Below are positions 56,704 to 64,000 of a stretch of DNA of 64,000 bases, one piece after another. The position numbers were made by a program, and so were the translations under genes. The notes under the pieces were generated by a model. That model was given only the letters and a program-made list of their open reading frames with translations, searched no databases and was not told the origin of the DNA. Each line of letters begins with the position of its first letter. The first letter of the stretch is position 1. The DNA comes from Proteus vulgaris (GTDB lineage: Bacteria; Pseudomonadota; Gammaproteobacteria; Enterobacterales; Enterobacteriaceae): NCBI RefSeq assembly GCF_023100685.1, contig NZ_CP090064.1, positions 1,178,001-1,242,000 of the forward strand. Reading direction: 5' to 3'.

Positions 56704-56959
56704 CCTTGTGTATTACCATTATAAAAATACTCTGAATAGAGAGAATACAAGGCATTGCTAAAGATTGGCGTTATTCTCAACTTTTATTTTTAATTCTTAT
56801 ATATCAATTAATTAAATAAAATCAATAGAGCGAATGTTGTTGACGTGTCTCTTTGAATAATTCACAAAATAGGGGCTTGCTTTTTGAAAAAATCCCAGTT
56901 CTAAAACTGGGGATAACTTATGCTAATTATTCAGATAAATTTTAGTAGATAGAGATTGA

Positions 56960-56979
56960 AGCTGGATTTTTATCCAGTA
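56960..56979 (+). promoter_or_regulatory. LexA (SOS) box of uvrB
   Basis: CTGGATTTTTATCCAG has the CTG-N10-CAG core of LexA sites, and the 20-base context closely resembles the E. coli uvrB SOS box as I remember it (TTTTTATCCAGTA shared). It lies about 30 bases before the uvrB ATG, so LexA would repress uvrB. Confidence 0.7.
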
Positions 56980-57010
56980 TCATAAGGAGTGTCAGCGAGG
57001 AGAAGAAAAT

Positions 57011-59020
57011 ATGAGCAAAGCTTTTAAACTGTATTCTGAATTTAAGCCTGCTGGTGATCAACCTACGGCTATAGCTTCACTTTGTGAAGGATTAGACGAT
57101 GGGCTTGCACATCAAACCCTTTTAGGGGTAACTGGTTCAGGTAAAACTTTTACTATTGCTAATGTGATAGCCAACTTAAATCGGCCTACGATGGTGCTTG
57201 CGCCAAATAAAACCTTAGCAGCGCAGCTTTACAGTGAAATGAAAGAATTCTTTCCTGAAAATGCAGTGGAATACTTTGTTTCTTATTACGATTATTATCA
57301 GCCAGAAGCCTATGTACCAAGTTCTGACACCTTTATTGAAAAAGATGCTTCTGTTAACGAACATATTGAACAAATGCGTCTGTCTGCCACTAAAGCCCTA
57401 TTAGAGCGTAAAGACGTGATTGTGGTGTCATCCGTTTCTGCGATTTATGGTTTAGGTGATCCTGATAGCTATTTAAAAATGATGCTTCACCTTACAAACG
57501 GCATGATAATCGACCAACGTGCAATTTTGCGTCGTCTCGCTGATCTACAATATACTCGTAATGATCAAGCTTTTCAGCGCGGGACATTTCGTGTCCGTGG
57601 TGAAGTGATTGATATCTTTCCTGCTGAATCTGATGATTATGCATTACGTGTTGAGCTCTTTGATGAAGAAGTCGAACGTCTTTCACTGTTTGATCCTTTA
57701 ACTGGGCAAATTCACTATAATGTGCCTCGTTTTACCGTTTATCCTAAAACGCACTATGTCACCCCGCGTGAACGAATACTTGAAGCGATGGAAGAAATCA
57801 AAAAAGAACTCGCAGAGAGACGTAAAGTACTTTTAGCTAACGATAAACTTGTTGAAGAGCAACGCGTAACACAGCGTACTCAATTTGATCTCGAAATGAT
57901 GAATGAGTTGGGGTATTGCTCCGGTATCGAGAACTATTCACGTTATTTATCGGGTAGAGGCCCCGGTGAGCCACCTCCAACCCTGTTTGATTACCTTCCT
58001 GCTAACGGTTTATTAGTGATTGATGAATCACACGTTACTATTCCTCAAATTGGTGGAATGTATAAAGGTGACCGCTCGCGTAAAGAAACCTTAGTTGAAT
58101 ATGGCTTCCGTTTACCTTCTGCGCTTGATAACCGTCCATTGCGTTTCGAAGAATTTGAGGCGTTAGCACCACAAACGATTTATGTTTCAGCAACACCAGG
58201 TAAATATGAGCTTGAAAAATCAGGTGATGAAATTGTCGAACAAGTTGTAAGACCAACAGGTTTACTTGATCCGATTATTGAAGTGCGACCTGTTACGACA
58301 CAAGTTGATGATTTGCTTTCTGAAATTCGTATTCGTGCTGAGAAAAATGAACGTGTATTGGTTACCACATTAACAAAACGGATGGCAGAAGATTTAACAG
58401 AATATTTAGAAGAGCATGGTGAGCGAGTTCGCTATTTACACTCTGATATCGATACTGTTGAACGTGTTGAAATTATTCGTGATTTGCGCCTTGGTGAGTT
58501 TGATGTATTAGTCGGTATCAACTTACTCCGAGAGGGGTTGGATATGCCAGAGGTCTCTTTGGTGGCCATTTTGGATGCAGATAAAGAAGGTTTCTTGCGT
58601 TCAGAGCGTTCATTAATTCAGACTATCGGTCGTGCGGCTCGTAACCTTGAAGGTAAAGCAATTTTATATGGCGATAGAATTACGGACTCAATGGCGAAAG
58701 CAATTGGTGAAACTGAACGTCGTCGTGAGAAACAGCAACAATTTAACCTTGAACATGGCATTGTACCTAAAGGGTTAAACAAGAAAGTCGGGGATATTCT
58801 TAAGATTGGTCAACCTTCTCAAGGTCGTAACAAGAAAGGGCATAAAGCAAAAGATATTCATGAAAATTACCCATTATTATCGACTGCTGAATTGGAAAAA
58901 GAGATCCAGCGTTTAGAAGCTGAAATGTACCAACATGCCAAAGATCTTGAGTTTGAAAAAGCCGCAAGTACGCGAGATAAACTACAAGCGTTGCGTGCTC
59001 AATTTATTGCGAACTCTTAA
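57011..59020 (+). CDS. uvrB: Excinuclease ABC subunit B
   Basis: The damage-verification helicase of nucleotide excision repair, 669 residues (E. coli 673). Walker A GVTGSGKT (39-46); the beta-hairpin with [14 protein letters not shown]; Walker B DESH; helicase motif QTIGRAARN; and a C-terminal UVR domain (about 630-665, [18 protein letters not shown]) that contacts UvrC. GAGGAG precedes the ATG. Follows bioD as in E. coli. Confidence 0.97.
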   Translation: MSKAFKLYSEFKPAGDQPTAIASLCEGLDDGLAHQTLLGVTGSGKTFTIANVIANLNRPTMVLAPNKTLAAQLYSEMKEFFPENAVEYFVSYYDYYQPEAYVPSSDTFIEKDASVNEHIEQMRLSATKALLERKDVIVVSSVSAIYGLGDPDSYLKMMLHLTNGMIIDQRAILRRLADLQYTRNDQAFQRGTFRVRGEVIDIFPAESDDYALRVELFDEEVERLSLFDPLTGQIHYNVPRFTVYPKTHYVTPRERILEAMEEIKKELAERRKVLLANDKLVEEQRVTQRTQFDLEMMNELGYCSGIENYSRYLSGRGPGEPPPTLFDYLPANGLLVIDESHVTIPQIGGMYKGDRSRKETLVEYGFRLPSALDNRPLRFEEFEALAPQTIYVSATPGKYELEKSGDEIVEQVVRPTGLLDPIIEVRPVTTQVDDLLSEIRIRAEKNERVLVTTLTKRMAEDLTEYLEEHGERVRYLHSDIDTVERVEIIRDLRLGEFDVLVGINLLREGLDMPEVSLVAILDADKEGFLRSERSLIQTIGRAARNLEGKAILYGDRITDSMAKAIGETERRREKQQQFNLEHGIVPKGLNKKVGDILKIGQPSQGRNKKGHKAKDIHENYPLLSTAELEKEIQRLEAEMYQHAKDLEFEKAASTRDKLQALRAQFIANS

Positions 59021-59044
59021 TAATAGAATTTAAACCAGCACAAT

Positions 59045-59085
59045 AAAGGGATATCTGTATATTTACTCCGGATTATCCCTTTTTC
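59045..59085 (+). terminator. Terminator after uvrB
   Basis: Stem AAAGGGATA (59045-59053) / TATCCCTTT (59074-59082) with a 20-base loop, running into a T-rich tract (TTTTTCCCTTTT). Confidence 0.75.
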
Positions 59086-59205
59086 CCTTTTATCTTTCAC
59101 TTTTTCCCTAGTTTTATATTCCCTTAATGGCGTTCAACTGTTTAAATATCACCACAAACAAGCGTCAATTATTTACAAAGATAAAAAAGATATTAAGGAC
59201 AGTGA

Positions 59206-60156
59206 ATGAGTGGTTATGTTTATGCAGGGTTTCCCGGCTCTGCAGGGGTCATTATTGGTGTTATTCTTCTTATTTTGCTTTTTAAATGGTTACGCAAATT
59301 TGCTGTACAAGATAGTGAATTATCAAAACCATCAACAGCAGGGCAGGAGCCCATTTTATCTGAAGTAGAAAATACAACAGATCAATTATTACCTCATGAA
59401 TGGGGATTATATGTAGCAGCACCTTACGCTGTGATGAATGAATGGGCATATAACGAGTATGACCAAGGCAAAGATGATGGTGGATTATCTGCAGGCTGGG
59501 GAATTAACGATCGTTGGGATTTAGTCTATCAACTGTTTTGGTTACTCACCCAAGGCCATACCAATGATTTTTACCAACTGCGCGATCAGATTTTAGAAGG
59601 TAAAGAGGAAGATATTCAATCGTTAAAAAATGATATTTTGCTTTCAGAGTTAACGGAACATGATAAAAACGAGCGTTTATGGCAAATCGATATGATGAGC
59701 ACTAATCGTATGAATATTCAAAATGTGAAATATCTTATTTGGGATCTCTGCCGTTTTAACAAGCTCTGTTTAGAAGGGTGTCAGCAAGGTTATATTACCC
59801 AGCAAGAAGCACAAACATGGTCACTAATGAGTGCCTCAATGTTACGTCGAATTTACGATGGCTGGGAAGATATGTGGAAAAACTTTATTGCGGCGCGTTG
59901 GTTTTGGGCGAGTGGTGATCAAGATTGGGTTTCTTCTCATCAAGCTTTTACGGATGTTATACAAAATATTCTTAATGCAGAAGATACGTTGGCAACAGAA
60001 GAAAATTGGATAATGGATTTACCGCCATTGGATTTAACATCTTTCTCTCGAACTGTGGCTGGCCTCGGTTTAATGAAAAATGATATGCCAATGACACTTT
60101 CTGAAATTGAAGAAACCATCAGCCAACGTATTACGTTAAAACACCTTAATAGTTAA
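59206..60156 (+). CDS. DUF1266-like membrane-anchored protein
   Basis: A 316-residue protein with one N-terminal hydrophobic segment (AGVIIGVILLILLFKWL) and a cytoplasmic-type globular domain. The block LSAGWGINDRWDLVYQLFWL and the later WDLCRFNKLCLEGCQQGYIT, WEDMWKNFIAARWFW are typical of the DUF1266 family (YbeR/YbeU-like) of unknown function. AAGGACAG precedes the ATG. It sits between uvrB and ybhK, which are adjacent in E. coli, so it is an insertion relative to that order. Confidence 0.7.
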   Translation: MSGYVYAGFPGSAGVIIGVILLILLFKWLRKFAVQDSELSKPSTAGQEPILSEVENTTDQLLPHEWGLYVAAPYAVMNEWAYNEYDQGKDDGGLSAGWGINDRWDLVYQLFWLLTQGHTNDFYQLRDQILEGKEEDIQSLKNDILLSELTEHDKNERLWQIDMMSTNRMNIQNVKYLIWDLCRFNKLCLEGCQQGYITQQEAQTWSLMSASMLRRIYDGWEDMWKNFIAARWFWASGDQDWVSSHQAFTDVIQNILNAEDTLATEENWIMDLPPLDLTSFSRTVAGLGLMKNDMPMTLSEIEETISQRITLKHLNS

Positions 60157-60198
60157 TAATACGCTGAAAACCAATAGTAATATTACGTTTTTATCAAC

Positions 60199-60241
60199 AA
60201 ACAAACCGCATTTTCTGTTTATTACAGATGCGGTTTGTTTT
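60199..60241 (+). terminator. Bidirectional terminator between the DUF1266 gene and ybhK
   Basis: An 11-bp stem ACAAACCGCAT (60201-60211) / ATGCGGTTTGT (60228-60238) followed by TTTTA, between converging genes. Confidence 0.85.
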
Positions 60242-60275
60242 ATGAAATTAGGCTGTTAAGTTAGGTGGTTGAATT

Positions 60276-61229
60276 TTATTTAACGGCTTGAGCTGATGTG
60301 TTACGTTGCCCTAATTGCTGCAGTGTTAACTCAATAGCTTTACCTAATAAATGGCGATCGTGACGATAAGGAATATCTTTGGCTTCCAATTGAGCTTGTA
60401 CAATTAATCGACCTTTCATCGATTCATATTGTGTTTCAGGGCTAATAATCACCGCATCTATTGTTTGTAAACCAATATAATTCTCCATCATGGCAATTTT
60501 ATCAGACATCGTCATACTGGCAGCCGCAGGGCTTAATTCTTTGCCTAAATTACCAATGTAAATTGTTGTTGCACTGCTGCGGCGTAATGCTTGTGCAAGC
60601 TCTGGCAATAATAACAAAGGCATTAAACTGGTAAAAAAACTACCAGGGCCAATTAAGATAAGATCCGCTTGCTCAATGGCCTCAATGGCTTCTCTTGTCG
60701 TTGGTACTTTAGGATAAAGATCAAGTTTTTGTGGGATCTTAGGCAAAATATCAACGTTAACTTCACCATAAATCTCATTACCTTGGTCGTCTATTGCCAT
60801 TAGGTCAACGGCTTGTTCAGACATAGGAATAAGATGCGCATTGACTCTTAATAATCCACGAATAAGATTAATCGCTTCTAAAGGCCGAACACTTAAGTTA
60901 TCTAACGCTTTTAGCATTAAATTTCCTAAATTGTGTCCAGCCAGTTCACCTGTACCAGAAAAACGGTATTCAAACATTGCAGAAGCAACAGAAGGCTCAG
61001 TAATTAACTGATTAATACAATTGCGCATATCACCCCACGCAATGCCGCCTTCTTCTTGACGAATACGGCCAGTAGAACCGCCATTGTCTGTTGTTGTGAC
61101 AATACCAGTAAGGCGAGAGCCTAAGTAGGAGAGTGCTGAAAGCACACGTCCAAGGCCATGACCACCACCAAGGGCAACAACACGATCTAAATCACTTAGC
61201 GTGCGATTTCGCATATTTGTTCTACTCAT
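60276..61229 (-). CDS. ybhK: YvcK/CofD-like protein (gluconeogenesis factor family)
   Basis: A 317-residue protein of the CofD/YvcK family (E. coli YbhK 302). The Rossmann-like start [18 protein letters not shown], the [14 protein letters not shown] loop and [11 protein letters not shown] are diagnostic; [20 protein letters not shown] lies in the second half. YvcK homologues bind UDP-sugars and influence cell-wall metabolism. The start at 61229 gives [11 protein letters not shown]; the ATG five codons inside (61214, MRNRTLSDL) aligns with E. coli and is equally likely. Confidence 0.9.
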   Translation of the reverse strand: MSRTNMRNRTLSDLDRVVALGGGHGLGRVLSALSYLGSRLTGIVTTTDNGGSTGRIRQEEGGIAWGDMRNCINQLITEPSVASAMFEYRFSGTGELAGHNLGNLMLKALDNLSVRPLEAINLIRGLLRVNAHLIPMSEQAVDLMAIDDQGNEIYGEVNVDILPKIPQKLDLYPKVPTTREAIEAIEQADLILIGPGSFFTSLMPLLLLPELAQALRRSSATTIYIGNLGKELSPAAASMTMSDKIAMMENYIGLQTIDAVIISPETQYESMKGRLIVQAQLEAKDIPYRHDRHLLGKAIELTLQQLGQRNTSAQAVK

Positions 61230-61390
61230 CTTTAAAAATTTGCCGCTAATTTATCACAATTAAATTTTAAGCCTATGATCACGACGTGATTTCATCACAT
61301 TCCTAGTTTAATTTCACTTTTGATAGGCTAATATTTAACCAATGAAAGTGTTTTTGTTTATGTTATTAGCGTGACTAAAGTGTTGTAAGT

Positions 61391-61414
61391 CGTTGTATTA
61401 TAAATTATATAGCG
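61391..61414 (+). promoter_or_regulatory. ModE-like operator upstream of moaA
   Basis: CGTTGTAT-N8-ATATAGCG, a 24-bp imperfect inverted repeat (6 of 8 symmetric) with the same half-site and spacing as the two operators before modA. ModE activates moa in E. coli; the site is about 85 bases before the riboswitch, a plausible activator position. Confidence 0.45.
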
Positions 61415-61497
61415 AAAACATTATTCGCTTTTTACATAATTAACAGGTAGAATCCACAATAAATATATAGGTATTAGAAACCTGTGAAAAACAGGTA

Positions 61498-61620
61498 AAG
61501 ATAAACTCCTAGCCTTAACGTCTAAGTCGTGTATTGACAAGATATGATGTTCTGGCCGTGACGAAACAAGTCACCAGGGTGCAAGGTAGAAATGCCAGCA
61601 TCTCCCGATTTGGAAAGGTG
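61498..61620 (+). promoter_or_regulatory. Molybdenum cofactor (Moco) riboswitch
   Basis: The moaA leader contains the conserved blocks of the Moco RNA motif as I remember them: CTCCTAGCC (about 61506), GGCCGTGACGAAACAAG (about 61554), CACCAGGGTGCAAGG with GTAGAAATGCCAGCATC (about 61572-61602), then CCCGATTTGGAAAGGTG just before the moaA ATG. The AAAGGTG ribosome site is within reach of the aptamer, so ligand binding would lower moaA translation. Same location as in E. coli. Confidence 0.88.
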
Positions 61621-61625
61621 TTATT

Positions 61626-62606
61626 ATGCAACAACTCGTTGATGCGTTTTCCCGCAAGTTTTTCTATTTACGTCTTTCAATTACAGACGTGTGTAATTTC
61701 CGTTGTACTTATTGCCTACCTAATGGTTATAAGCCTAACGGTCATAAATCATTTCTTTCATTAGATGAAATCAGCAGACTGACACAATCTTTTGCCACAT
61801 TAGGGACAGAAAAAATCCGCTTAACGGGTGGTGAACCGACAATGCGCCGCGATTTTACTGATATTATCGCGACAATCAAAGATAATGCCGCAATTAAAAA
61901 AATCGCAGTGACAACCAATGGTTATCGTTTATCACGAGATGTTGCACAATGGCGTGACGCGGGTTTGAGTGCGATTAATGTGAGCGTTGATAGTCTCGAT
62001 CCTCGTCAATTCCACGCTATTACTGGACAAGATAAATTTAGCCAAGTGATGGAAGGTATTGATGCTGCATTTACCGCAGGGTTCGAAAAAGTCAAAGTTA
62101 ACGTTGTGTTGATGCGCAATGTGAATGATAAAAATCTTCCTGATTTTCTTAATTGGATCAAATACAGGCCTATTCAGCTGCGCTTTATTGAATTAATGGA
62201 AACTGGTGACGGTAGTGATATTTTCAACCGCTTTCATTTGTCTGGTGAAGTTATTCGCCAGCGCTTACTCAATGAAGGTTGGTTACAAATTCCTCGCGCC
62301 CGTAGTGACGGGCCTGCTCAAGTATTTACCCATCCTGATTATCAAGGTGAAATTGGTCTGATCATGCCTTATGAGAAAGACTTTTGCCTAACCTGTAACC
62401 GTTTACGTGTTTCAGCTATTGGTAATCTCCATCTTTGCCTATTTGGTGAAAATGGTATTCCGTTACGTGACCTACTTGCTGACGATAGTCAACAAGAGGC
62501 ATTACAACAGCGTATTCAGGGTGGCCTTCTTCATAAACGAGAAACCCATTTTCTTCATCAAGGTGATAGCGGTATTACACCGAACTTATCTGTTATTGGT
62601 GGGTAG
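61626..62606 (+). CDS. moaA: GTP 3',8-cyclase MoaA
   Basis: A radical SAM enzyme performing the first step of molybdopterin synthesis from GTP, 326 residues. N-terminal cluster CNFRCTYC; the SAM GGEP motif in [10 protein letters not shown]; the C-terminal second cluster with [18 protein letters not shown]; and the conserved C-terminal GG. AAAGGTG precedes the ATG within the riboswitch 3' end. moaB, present between moaA and moaC in E. coli, is absent. Confidence 0.96.
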   Translation: MQQLVDAFSRKFFYLRLSITDVCNFRCTYCLPNGYKPNGHKSFLSLDEISRLTQSFATLGTEKIRLTGGEPTMRRDFTDIIATIKDNAAIKKIAVTTNGYRLSRDVAQWRDAGLSAINVSVDSLDPRQFHAITGQDKFSQVMEGIDAAFTAGFEKVKVNVVLMRNVNDKNLPDFLNWIKYRPIQLRFIELMETGDGSDIFNRFHLSGEVIRQRLLNEGWLQIPRARSDGPAQVFTHPDYQGEIGLIMPYEKDFCLTCNRLRVSAIGNLHLCLFGENGIPLRDLLADDSQQEALQQRIQGGLLHKRETHFLHQGDSGITPNLSVIGG

Positions 62607-62645
62607 TTTTTCGCTCTGTTATTTCGTTAATTTCAGGAGTTGTGC

Positions 62646-63125
62646 ATGTCTCAACTAACTCATATTAATGCTGCCGGTGAAGCTCACATGGTAGATGTTA
62701 GCGCTAAAGCTGAAACAGTGCGAGAAGCGCGTGCTGAAGCCTTTGTTGAAATGTCAGCAGAAACATTAAGTATGATCACCGAAGGTAAACACCATAAAGG
62801 TGATGTATTTGCGACAGCAAGAATTGCAGGTATTCAAGCAGCAAAAAGAACATGGGAATTAATCCCGTTATGTCATCCGCTGTTATTAACTAAAGTTGAA
62901 GTGCGTTTAGAAGCACTCACTGAATCTAATCGTGTACGCATTGAATCTGTTTGTCGTTTAACCGGTAAAACAGGGGTTGAGATGGAAGCATTAACTGCGG
63001 CATCGGTAGCTGCGTTAACGATTTATGATATGTGTAAAGCGGTTCAAAAAGATATGGTGATAGGGCCTGTACGTTTATTAGAAAAAACAGGTGGCAAATC
63101 TGGTCACTTTAAGGTGGAAGCATGA
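62646..63125 (+). CDS. moaC: Cyclic pyranopterin monophosphate synthase MoaC
   Basis: Converts the MoaA product into cyclic pyranopterin monophosphate; 159 residues (E. coli 161). Near-identical start [20 protein letters not shown]; active-site region [29 protein letters not shown], and the C-terminal [19 protein letters not shown] 62646 lies six bases after CAGGAG; the GTG two codons earlier is rejected. The end overlaps moaD by four bases. Confidence 0.97.
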   Translation: MSQLTHINAAGEAHMVDVSAKAETVREARAEAFVEMSAETLSMITEGKHHKGDVFATARIAGIQAAKRTWELIPLCHPLLLTKVEVRLEALTESNRVRIESVCRLTGKTGVEMEALTAASVAALTIYDMCKAVQKDMVIGPVRLLEKTGGKSGHFKVEA

Positions 63126-63367
63126 TTAAAGTTCTCTTTTTTGCTCAAGTCCGTGAGTTAGTCGGTGTTGATTCTCTTGAATTAGATTGTGAATACCACA
63201 CAGTAGACGATTTGCGTAAGGCATTAATTACCAAAGGTGAACGTTGGTTACTGGCGTTAGAAGATGGCAAGTTACTCTCGGCAGTAAACCAATCCTTTGT
63301 TCAAGGTTCTCACATTATTAATGATGGTGATGAAATCGCCTTTTTCCCACCTGTTACAGGAGGATAA
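63122..63367 (+). CDS. moaD: Molybdopterin synthase small subunit MoaD
   Basis: A ubiquitin-like sulfur carrier of 81 residues ending in the essential Gly-Gly (FFPPVTGG), which is adenylated by MoeB and thiocarboxylated. It starts inside the moaC stop (ATGA overlap) and is followed by moaE after one base. Confidence 0.95.
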   Translation: MIKVLFFAQVRELVGVDSLELDCEYHTVDDLRKALITKGERWLLALEDGKLLSAVNQSFVQGSHIINDGDEIAFFPPVTGG

Positions 63368-63368
63368 A

Positions 63369-63830
63369 ATGAGCGCATCAACTCGTATTTCAGTACAAAC
63401 CGAAAATTTTAGTGTTGGTGATGAATACCAATGGCTTTCTGAGTGTGACAGTGATGGCGCAGTTGTGACCTTTACAGGGAAAGTGCGTAATCACAATTTA
63501 GGGGATGAAGTAAGTACGCTCACACTTGAACATTATCCAGGTATGACTGAAAAGGCGCTTAATGACATTGTTAATGAAGCACGAGGTCGTTGGCCTTTAC
63601 AACGAGTCAGTGTTATTCACCGAGTGGGCACATTGAATATTGGTGAAGAAATAGTGTTTGTGGGTGTCACTAGTTCCCATCGTAATAGCGCGTTTGAATC
63701 TGCTGAATTTATTATGGATTTCTTAAAAACACGCGCGCCATTTTGGAAAAAAGAAGGGCTCTCTGAAAATAAAAATAGATGGGTCGATGCGCGCCAAAGT
63801 GATTATGATTCAGCGGAGCGTTGGGAATAA
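63369..63830 (+). CDS. moaE: Molybdopterin synthase large subunit MoaE
   Basis: The catalytic subunit forming a heterotetramer with MoaD to make molybdopterin, 153 residues (E. coli 150). Motifs FTGKVRNHNLGDEVSTLTLEHYPGM, VIHRVGTLNIGEEIVFVGVT, SSHR and KTRAPFWKKEG with the active-site lysines. ATG 63369 follows AGGAGGATAA. An upstream in-frame start within moaD (63297) is rejected. Confidence 0.95.
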   Translation: MSASTRISVQTENFSVGDEYQWLSECDSDGAVVTFTGKVRNHNLGDEVSTLTLEHYPGMTEKALNDIVNEARGRWPLQRVSVIHRVGTLNIGEEIVFVGVTSSHRNSAFESAEFIMDFLKTRAPFWKKEGLSENKNRWVDARQSDYDSAERWE

Positions 63831-64000
63831 ATCATTACGCTCAATTAATCGCTACATTACTTTACCTAAATTTATTTTGTGATGACATTTCATACGGTTT
63901 ATTTCATGGAAATGTAAAATCAGTGTGATAAAATTAAATTCTAATGAGTCCATAATGGGCTCTTTACTGAAATAAACGTTATCGTTAAACCTAACGTTAT
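63831..64000 (+). other. Downstream of moaE to window end
   Basis: 170 bases without a gene. A weak GAGTCC/GGGCTC hairpin near 63946-63962 followed by TTTA could end the moa transcript. Nothing else seen. Confidence 0.3.

Larger units (their letters stand above)
56541..57010 (+). other. bioD-uvrB intergenic region with DnaA-box pair and SOS box
   Basis: 470 AT-rich bases holding the uvrB control region: an inverted pair of DnaA-box-like sequences (56681-56703), a hairpin CCCAGTT/AACTGGG (56894-56911) that on the minus strand is followed by a T-run, and the SOS box (56960-56979). No gene seen. Confidence 0.6.

Overview
The window is a chromosomal segment of an AT-rich enterobacterium. Gene order and protein sequences match Escherichia coli closely (sdhA-sdhB-sucABCD, cydAB-cydX-ybgE, ybgC-tolQRAB-pal-cpoB, tRNA-Lys, pnuC, aroG, gpmA, modF, modE-acrZ-modABC, ybhA, pgl, bioA/bioBFCD, uvrB, ybhK, moaACDE). 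Codon use is strongly A+T biased, and together with the pattern of losses this points to the Proteus/Morganellaceae side of the Enterobacterales; Proteus is my best guess, from sequence style and gene order only.

Layout. 1-8822: the 3' part of the succinate dehydrogenase / 2-oxoglutarate dehydrogenase / succinyl-CoA synthetase supercluster. 8823-10296: a long gene-free leader carrying an FNR-like box ahead of cytochrome bd oxidase (10297-13447). 13538-16282: an inserted LysR / MFS pump / SnoaL-like trio. 16593-21973: the Tol-Pal envelope operon. 22128-22310: two tRNA-Lys genes. 22473-25640: an aminoglycoside-adenylyltransferase-like gene, pnuC and aroG; nadA, which sits beside pnuC in E. coli, is absent. 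25719-28000: a small accessory patch with a Sel1-repeat protein, a nonsense-mutated hcp (type VI secretion) gene, a frameshifted gene and a small membrane-protein frame. 28277-30885: gpmA and modF.

31079-44864 is the main accessory island, inserted between modF and modE. It encodes a two-partner contact-dependent inhibition system (CdiB transporter, 1764-residue CdiA effector with a nuclease-like C-terminal toxin, CdiI immunity protein). Downstream lies a degenerating tandem array of about 1.07-kb units. Each unit holds the start of a SUKH (SMI1/KNR4) gene, a 99-codon fragment of an alternative CdiA toxin tip, and a complete CdiI paralogue. The array is flanked by remnants of other immunity-like genes. 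All three SUKH copies carry an in-phase A7 slippery heptamer at which a -1 shift restores the full-length protein, and the reading frame after the shift is conserved at the protein level between copies.

44997-49433: molybdate regulation and uptake (modE, acrZ, modABC), with an expanded intergenic palindromic repeat (68-bp and 111-bp tandem units) between acrZ and modA and two perfect ModE-like operators before modA. 49512-56540: ybhA, pgl and the biotin cluster with a BirA-type operator between bioA and bioB. 57011-61229: uvrB (SOS box), a DUF1266-like protein and ybhK. 61391-63830: a third ModE-like operator, a molybdenum-cofactor riboswitch and moaACDE. Molybdate uptake (modABC), its sensor (modE) and cofactor synthesis (moa) therefore appear to be wired together by a shared 24-bp operator design.

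All product calls are from reading the sequence and from memory of families; no database search was run.
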